64,000 nucleotides of DNA from the NCBI GenBank assembly GCA_021234155.1, contig JAJEKV010000238.1, forward strand, positions 560,001 to 624,000. Reading direction: 5' to 3'. Below the pieces are notes generated by a model. That model was not told the origin of the DNA. It saw only the letters and a program-made list of their open reading frames with translations, and searched no databases. The position numbers and the translations under genes are program-made. Position 1 is the stretch's first letter; the number at the start of each line of letters is the position of its first letter. This DNA comes from Isoetes taiwanensis (Eukaryota > Streptophyta > Lycopodiopsida > Isoetales > Isoetaceae). Below, in pieces: positions 56,349 to 64,000 of the stretch.

Positions 56349-59300
56349 TTAGACGAAAGAAATTTTTATGTCAATATCTCCATTGTGAGAGTTAAATGCT
56401 CCATTTACATGCAAAGTGCTAGCATGGCAATCTGTACATTTAACTTCCACAGGTACTTTAAAAAGCTTTATTCCTTGTTTCCCGCAGTTTTCACTAAAAT
56501 CTGCACATAAATGTTTCTTGTTAGATTTAAGAAAACTTTTGTAAGTACAAGAAATTAGGTAGACCTGATGGGCATGTACTAATGATGAAATTTTCTTCTG
56601 GATTCATCATCCATTCCATCCAAAGAACAAGACCATGACATACACCGGCTGTGCATATTGGCACCTGCAGAAGCACAAAGCCACAATGTTATCTGAATTT
56701 AATGAGAGATTAGTATTATAAAATGTATTGGTTACAATGGTTACAAACCTTGGCAAATCCAGTAACGTCCTCAAGCTGATGGGAGAAATTAAATACCATA
56801 AGATTGAAGCGTTCACTTAGAATCTGCAGCAGGATTATAAGTGCAGTTATCACGAAAGAGAGGCCTAATAATGATAAACACACTATGAAAATGAACTCAG
56901 TCAGACAATACATAATTCTCAGCATGGAAGATTAACAACAATCAGGATGGACACTAGTTACTGAAGCTATAAAGTGATGATATTTTGCTACGAATTGAAT
57001 GATTAAAAACCAGTGCATCTGACATCTTAGATGACGGTATACACAAGAATAAACAAGAGGCCACCAATTTTTACTTCGCATGAATACAATTTTATACTCT
57101 CGGGCTTGATCCATTTTCTGGTGTCTGCCATTAGCCTAGCAAATTTCTAGTTTTAACTTTTCGTTGATTGCTGCTTATCCAATAAGGAATGAAAAGGCTC
57201 GACTCTAACAAAACCTACAATATTGGAACACGAGGTCCAAGACTCATTATATTGAGCAGCACCGACATGTAGTTTATTTCATTGTTTCATCTAGAAAACA
57301 TGATACCCTAGTGACATGCATTTGTTAAGTTTTGACACAGATCTCAGCCCTTGATTTTGCAGATTGTGTGGTCTGGATTTGTGCCACGTCAGAGGGGGCA
57401 ATAAAACAAATGTGTCCCCGAGGATCAACCCCGATTAAGTTCCTTAACGTCTCTCTGAGTAGAACACATGCATTTACTGCTGCAGACAAAGTAGGACTAA
57501 GTTACCTCATATTCCCCAGATTGCCAAAGTGAATAAGGCACAATAGGAATCTCTGAAGATTCCAAATGGCCTCCACATGCTCCAAGTAAGGGGTTTGCTG
57601 CTGAATGATCAAATCCCTCAACCATAGATAGACTATGTCTACTCTTCCAAAGATCCTGAAGTAGAAAATCATGCAGCTTAGAACAAGTTAGAGAATAGCT
57701 TACATAGATTCCAAGGCGCATAAATATCCACGCACAGGAAGTGAAACAGCCATCCCACAAAGCACCCCTTGACAGGGAACAGTCAAAACATTGTCATCTA
57801 AGAGATGCCTTATTGTTGTCCTCTCGTACCTGACAAACAGAATAAAAATCTTGCATCATTTGTGATTCTGCATGGGCTTCTTAGAAATATTTGGAAACAA
57901 GCTGAAACAAGCATAGCCAGGGGATCATAAAGGAATGGCATAATTTTCTATAACCGATGGTTTGCAACAGACGATTTTCTATAACCCTATAACCGACGAA
58001 ACATATCTAAATCGTGGATATCCATGGTTGCTTTTAATTTATATGGAATCGGCTTACATTTTACTTCACATCATGTGGCTACAGCGCGGACTAAGCTTTA
58101 AGAGGTTCCGCCTCAAATGCACGTCCAAAAAAAAACTTGTAATGAGTATTCTTCCCCAAAAAACATAACACATAGACCAAACATTCAAACTCAAGATTGG
58201 TGGGATGTTACTGTATCAGCATTTGACTCATGATGAACTGTTCAGAGCAAAATATTATGTCTTTCTGGAGCTCTCACTCAGAAAGGAGAACATAAACCCA
58301 AAGAGACTGGCCAACATTAACGGTTTGTATATCTTCCCAGAGCCACTGTTTTGGATCTAATGCCCATATACATTGCAGTAATCCCAGTTAGGGGAACAAC
58401 ATCTCATCAGCTTACTTACGGGGCAAATGTTAAATACAGCAGGCTTCACTTCCCACAATTACAATGCTACACCTCGAATAAATTGCCATCAGAGATAATG
58501 ATCTGAGACACCATCATGGGAACTCTTTCTGAATGTAAACACGGCTACCAATTAGCTACTTCATTCCAGGGAATAAAGCATGTAAACCTGAGGTAGCAAT
58601 CAGGTTCATAATGGACAACCAGAAGATCCGAATGCAAAGGATACTTGCACTACATTAAGCTAATACGGTGCGAGTGTCTCTTTAGCCATGGTACAACAAT
58701 CTCTATTTTGGTTATGTATGCACATTTCTACACATTCAAGCCCACAGCACTTTAGTAATTACGTGATCAAAAGGAATGGAGCTTTTATTGGTTTTGTAAT
58801 CAAAGCAATCTATCATACTGGCATTGTTCTTAGGCAAAACATATTAGATTCTGGGATGCTAAGCCTAAAGAATAAGTTATTAACACTCAAAAGGATCAAA
58901 AAATGTAAGTGACAAAATCATAAGTGAGATGATTTCTAATAACCATTTGCTCTTTCTACACATAAAAACTAGTAACATTGTATCAAGTAATAGACAGCGT
59001 ACCAGAAATGTAGTTGATGCCATGGAAGCATGTCTTCATAAGCCATATAATATGGTTCTGCTAAAATCAAGTCAACCTAACAGAGCAGAAATCAACTAAA
59101 AGCCTGTATTTCAGATAATTGCGCAAGTGAAAGATATTCTAAGTTAAAAAAAAAACAACATGTTGAAACACAATCGTAAGAACATCAAATATAACTGCAC
59201 TTCCCGACTTAAAAGAGCTGCTCCAGAGATCATTGAATCTAGCACAATACGAACTGCTAACTTTGCATTTTGGAAGGCTGTTACAGGAGCATAAACTCCT

Positions 59301-62300
59301 GCTGCAGCTGAGAAGCTCATGCAAAAAATAGAAAGAAAACAGCGAGAACAGTGGTAAACAGATGCAAAAAAAAAAAAAAAAAAAAGTAAATTGAAATTGA
59401 CAAATGGAATAAGCTTGGGTGTCTGAAGTGTATGTAGCAGGCTGGCTTCACATGTAATAGGCTAGTTAGTATCAGCCATGTTCATAGTTTGTAAGAGGCA
59501 GTTAATGGAGAAAGTAGAAGAAAAACATAAGAATCAAACCTTTTACTTGGTCCATCACAAATATGGCTTTGCTAAAGCAAGAGAAAGTGGACGATGAATG
59601 TCTTTCATTATTGTAGCTTGTACTTTATAACCTTGTAATATAAAGTGATTTCATGTACTTCAAATTTCTATAATTTGCATGCCTAAGGTAGTTCTATTAT
59701 TCCCTTGATTACTCTTGCAGTTAGAATGCTGGTTGTCAAGCAGGCATGTTCTGAACAAAAATAGGAGGTCAACTATAAACTTATGCAAAGGACGCACGTA
59801 CCCAAGCATACAATGTAATTTGGTAATTTGTAGCTGCATAGTCATTCTACTACCTTGGAAACTATAAATATTCTTTCCACATCTATACATGCAGCAATAT
59901 AAGGTGGATAAATCGATTTCTTACCTTTTCTCCTTTCAAATCAGCAGCCAACAATCCAGAACTTTGCTTCCCAAGCACAGAAACCTTTGTAATGGGGAAG
60001 TTGTTTGCTTCAGCTGCAGCTTGCAAGAAAGTCAGACCAGTTCCTTTGAGGCTTGGGAACATTGCAAAAACATGTTTTACAGAGGCCGATTTTGCTGCGC
60101 ACACAGTAAGGATCAGACTGTCGTCCAAAACAAGCACTCGGAGAGATCTTCTGTTTTTTAACTGCATGTAAGGTACAGTACTCAAGTTTGGTAGTGCCAT
60201 AAACAACAATATAGCAACAATAATAAGTTACTAGCTAATGGTATCCAACAGTAAAGACACAAAAGAAGACCTAGAACAAAGCACTCACAACATATGCCAC
60301 TGAAGACATGATGGTTGATCGCAATGCCTGATTTCCCAGGAAGTAAATTCTCTCTGGTTTCATTAGAACTTCTGCCTGGGATTTTTGTACAACATCACAG
60401 GACTTCAACAGTTCTTTCTGTTCACCTGTTAGCCTGATATCATATTGAATCCTAGTTCCTTTACAACAAACATCCACGTCAACAATGTCACCAGATTGTA
60501 CACTAAAGCCCTTTGCTGGAATAAACCAGATGGACTGTCTCCAATGGTCACACCATCCTGGGAAATGAAGCAGAAACAAGTTCCATATCAGAATATGATA
60601 GAAGTCAAAATATCGAGCATAAGGAAATTTTGAAGGCAAAGCAGACCTCTATCACAGGCAGGGACTACATTCAAATAGTCTGGCGCTGTCGAATAGCGGA
60701 TCAAACCTTCCTCATCCAACTGAACTAACCACCTTGCCACAGATTGCCGCTGAATGAGTTTCACAGCTTGATCTGATAGAAATTTTATCTGATTACTATA
60801 GAAACTAACCATGTGATAAACACATGTGCTGTCCCATCTTTGACAGCAACAATCTTATGTGCTTCCCGATAACTTTCTTTAGGGTACTTAAAGAAGTCCA
60901 AGGTAAGAAGTCTAGAAGGCTCAGTAAGCTGACTCAAAACAAAGCACCAGAATCATCACATGCATGTGTGTCCACTATTGAGAAGCTTTAGATGGTTACC
61001 AATCGCATGTGACTTGATAAGGCGTCCACATGTAATGCCCACTGATTTAATGAGCAGCAATTCACCCACTGGGTGCCTGAGGGGGCGAGGGATAACCCAT
61101 CATTCAATTCAGCCTCCACACCTTTAAGGTCATGGCATCTCCAAAGAAAGTCACACTCAACAAGCTGAACAATAAGGCCAAAACAAATTAATAACTTTTC
61201 CAGTCCGATATCAGATGATTGGTAAAGGAATGCAATGTGCAACAAATGCCTAGTGATGCATGATTAATATATGCACACCTGTACGTCTAAATAAGGTGAT
61301 TGCTAAGTGTAATTTTTAAACTACAGACTTTATAGGAGGCTATGTCTACAGCGAAGCCAATTCCAAAGCATGTAATAGTGGCCCAAACCTGGCAGTGGCC
61401 AATCCCCTGTCTAGACTACGCAAACTAATAAATCCTGCGTATAAATGATAGACAATAATTCCCAGGTTGTGAACTTACACTACTGTGACTGACAATTGCA
61501 CAGAATAGTGGGTGCCTTTATATGGTAAAGACAGGCCAAATGTTTTAGATAGTCTGCAGCAATGATCCGAACAGCAAAAGAACTACATTACTTTACATTT
61601 TAGCAGTTTATGTAAGCTTGGAGAATTTGGCTCACCCTAAGCATTTTTCCATTTATACCCATCACATATCTGTCATAGATGATGCGATGCGCGTATGTGT
61701 CTTAATAGAACCAACCTAGATGTGCTATATGCTGTCTTCCTAATTGCATTGTATTCGTGTAAACATATTAGAAGTTCAATATAGTTGAGGTTAATGAATA
61801 AGCCATCCTACCTGTCCAAAGATAGTAGCACTGTAAGGAATAGTACGCGCAGATGCTTTCAGTAAATTTGAGTGCGCATGCTGGAAAGTTGGTATAATGC
61901 CTTCACCTATAAGATGTGAATCCAATATTTCACTAACCTGAAGCAAACATGTTGCTTAGCAACTATTCTCAACACATTAAAATGTTGTTTGAAGAGCATA
62001 GGTTACCAAAATATCCGCCCGGGAAGGCATATCAAGGCCTACTTCAATGTCGTCGGACCTCTTATTTATGATATTGATTGAAGATGCCAACCCATTTGCC
62101 TGTATCACTTTGTGTGCTAACTTTGCCATAGGTAGATAGGACTCACAAGCAGAAACTATGCTCGTGTCATCCTCTCCCTTTTCACCTGCCAGCGTCTGCA
62201 TGTGCTTGCAAACCATCATTGAAAGCAGTCCAGTACCAGCTCTGCAGAGTTCACTCATATTAGAGACAAATTCAAGAATACTACCAGTTTGAAAAACAGT

Positions 62301-62666
62301 TGAACCTTTGGCAGAATATCATAAGTTCTCTATATCAGTGCATAATATAAGGGCATTGTCTCATAACTATTAAGAGAATTCAGATGGACCTACTCTTCTG
62401 CATAAGTATAATCATGGTTTCGTACTTTGATTAAATATCTCATACCCAATATCGAGAACGTGGCATGGACTCCGGATAGTTTTGCAAATAGCTTGGTGGT
62501 AAGCTTTGTTTCTAGCACTGTCGTTGAGCATATCGAGATAAGACGAATTGATCAATGCAGCCTTTTCTGCGTTTGTTAGATTACAGCTCTGATCGTCAAC
62601 CTCATCGGATCGAACTACGACCCACTCCGACAGCCCGGTAAGGGGATTGATTTGCTGCTGGAACAT
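56349..62666 (-). CDS. PRMT7: protein arginine methyltransferase 7 (PRMT7)
   Basis: PRMT7 monomethylates arginine in proteins such as histones, using S-adenosylmethionine. Fourteen exons give 700 aa: 62446-62666, 62007-62241, 61812-61937, 61000-61164, 60810-60928, 60647-60732, 60289-60557, 59925-60161, 59003-59076, 57736-57829, 57506-57655, 56749-56823, 56565-56664, 56349-56500. The total is 2,103 nt, all junctions are in frame and all are GT-AG. The start is the only Met ahead of FQQQINPLTGLSEWVV. SAM motif I LDIGAGTGLLSMM is at residues 71-82, the acidic ACESYLPM follows, and the double-E loop SEILDSHLIGEG is at about 154-165. Then come ITWWLVQLDEEG and a second, degenerate methyltransferase core (VLVLDDSLILTVCAAK, LILAEPYYMAYEDMLPW, EGFDHSAAN, GVCHGLVLWMEWMM). 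Length and two-core architecture match the family. The gene looks intact. Confidence 0.95.
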
Positions 62667-64000
62667 GATTAACCACAGCGCATTTTATGACATTCTAAAT
62701 GTGGTCTTGAGCTTCATCGAACAACATTTGTTGCCTCAGAGAATCATCTAGCAGTCGTTTGGAACACTTACATGTATTTTTCCCCGGTCTTAGCCTAGTA
62801 AATAATTTTGGGAAAAACTAGAGAATGCCCTTATGTTTTATGTTTTATGTTTTGAGGATTTGATGGAAATTCCTCGAATATTCCATATTTTTTCTTTTAG
62901 GTAATTTTGGGTTTATGGGCTTCTGGTGGCGCCGCTTACAACGCCGCCATGCCCTTGCCGCAGCAGCCGGCCATTATTCCCACCATAGACGCCGGCCAGA
63001 GCCTCAAAGCTTCATCGCCGGCCAGATCTTCCTTTGCAGCAGCGGCGGAAGCAGTAGTGCAGCGGCAGTGCAGCGGTCGGATTGAGCGGCCTCCATCCTT
63101 AGCTCTCCATCCCTAGCTCCGGCACCTAAGCTTTGGTTTTTTTGTTTTTTCCCCTGAATGTAGTTCTTAGGTATGGATCTTCCCACTGCGTCATCCAAGT
63201 TAGTAAAGAGGATTATAATGCTTGCAATATACGTGATCCTATCAGTTCTCCGGCAAGCGGTACAGAGCCACTGTATTGCCGGAATGAAAGTTGCAATATT
63301 TGCATCCCAGCCTGCTTCGTTCCTGCAAAAGGCAACCTCAAGAAATCCATTGTAAACTCCGTCCCTTTATCAGTTCATTCTACAACATAGTCTTTCCTAT
63401 TGCGGCCGGAATGGGCGGAATGTATGATTTCTTTGTTCCGGGAAGATCTTGTTTCTTTGATTCTTCAAGCAGCGGCCGACGAAATGTAAGAAATGTAAGC
63501 TTGAATCTTGCTTGAATGTAAGAAATGTAAGCTTGAATCTTGCTTGAAGAATGTAGGAAATGGCTTGCAAACTCCCCTCTGTTTTCGCTTGCAAAATCCC
63601 CCTGTTTTGCTTGCAAGAATCAATGCCGGAAAACAAGACCAGAATTTCCATCAAACGGCGGCTTACATTTTGGTAGCCGCCTGCCGGTTTACCGGCCGGA
63701 AACCCCTCAATCCGGCCGGTTACCTAGCATATAATTTCACCAAATTTCATAATCTTCTAGGTTCACCAAAGGAAGTGACTATGAAAACCAGGCTCAAAGT
63801 ATATAAAAACTCGGCTCAAAATAATCCTTCCAATGATCGTCCATCGTAGATCTTTTTTTAGCAGGGTTGCCTAACCCGAGGTGCACACTTTGCTGTAATT
63901 CTAGGTATGCCACGTGTCCTGCCACGTAAGCCAAAAAAAATCATGTTCATGGGATCCTTTATTTTTGGCATCGACAATTGGGGAAATTCAAAGAACTCCA
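62667..64000. other. upstream of PRMT7, unassigned, GC-richer
   Basis: The first 240 bp should hold the PRMT7 promoter and 5' UTR. Between 62915 and 63130 and again near 63650-63725 the DNA is rich in CCGGCCGG-type blocks. It includes an inverted repeat, GGTTTACCGGCCGG (63686-63699) with CCGGCCGGTTACC (63712-63724). A G-box pair, GCCACGTGTC and GCCACGTAAG, lies at about 63909-63930. Open frames here have low-complexity composition and no family match. Confidence 0.45.
63483..63546. repeat. 32-bp perfect tandem duplication
   Basis: The unit AATGTAAGAAATGTAAGCTT plus GAATCTTGCTTG occurs twice in a row without a mismatch. Confidence 0.9.

Noticed and set aside
59366-59385. A20 run in a PRMT7 intron as a processed-gene tail
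   Set aside because: No retroposed sequence precedes it on either strand. It is a simple homopolymer.
62907-63116. 69-codon GC-rich plus-strand frame upstream of PRMT7
   Set aside because: Low-complexity Ala/Pro/Ser composition from CCGGCC-type DNA. No homology and no splice partner.

Overview
The window looks like nuclear DNA of a land plant with a large, repeat-rich genome. Genes are few, have many introns and are AT-rich. Most DNA between them is retroelements at different stages of decay. A seed-free vascular plant (fern or lycophyte) would fit, because a Penelope-like retroelement sits beside plant-type LINE and Ty1/copia elements, but the sequence alone does not settle the species. There is no bacterial, organellar or CRISPR signature.

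Three genes can be rebuilt exon by exon with matching splice phases. (1) A SWAP70-like PH-domain/coiled-coil protein, 17947-21973 (+), 10 exons, 567 aa. (2) A conserved plant protein of unknown function, rich in predicted beta strands, 23319-25766 (-), 7 exons, 519 aa, convergent with SWAP70. (3) A PRMT7-type protein arginine methyltransferase, 56349-62666 (-), 14 exons, 700 aa. Gene fragments that are clearly dead are a ferredoxin-NADP reductase (150-1127), a berberine-bridge-enzyme-like FAD oxidase with internal tandem copies (15400-16365) and a plastid chaperonin-60 C-terminus (29986-30242).

Layout: 1-17.9 kb holds pseudogenes, a 5'-truncated LINE (8984-10420), a SINE-like tandem pair (7583-7960), a solo LTR with a perfect 5-bp target duplication (10807-11161) and unexplained AT-rich DNA. 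17.9-25.8 kb is the SWAP70/unknown gene pair. 25.8-30.6 kb is mostly unassigned. 30.6-56.1 kb is one nested retroelement complex. In it, a 3.8-kb block (30632-34453 and 48741-52539) flanks a 345-bp tandem array (34454-36303), a partial copy of a Penelope-like 5' end (36303-36743), a Penelope-like element (about 36761-48740) split by a complete Ty1/copia element (40774-46165), and then a LINE (about 52100-56120). 56.3-62.7 kb is PRMT7. The last 1.3 kb is GC-richer and unassigned.

The most notable object is the Penelope-like element. Three exons with phase-0 introns join into one reading frame of about 1,375 codons, and the frame survives across the footprint of the copia insertion. The only stop is a TAG at the last codon of exon 2. 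I see no GIY-YIG endonuclease. Differences between supposedly recent repeat copies cluster at CAG/CTG/CCG-type sites, so some indels in this complex may be assembly errors rather than biology.
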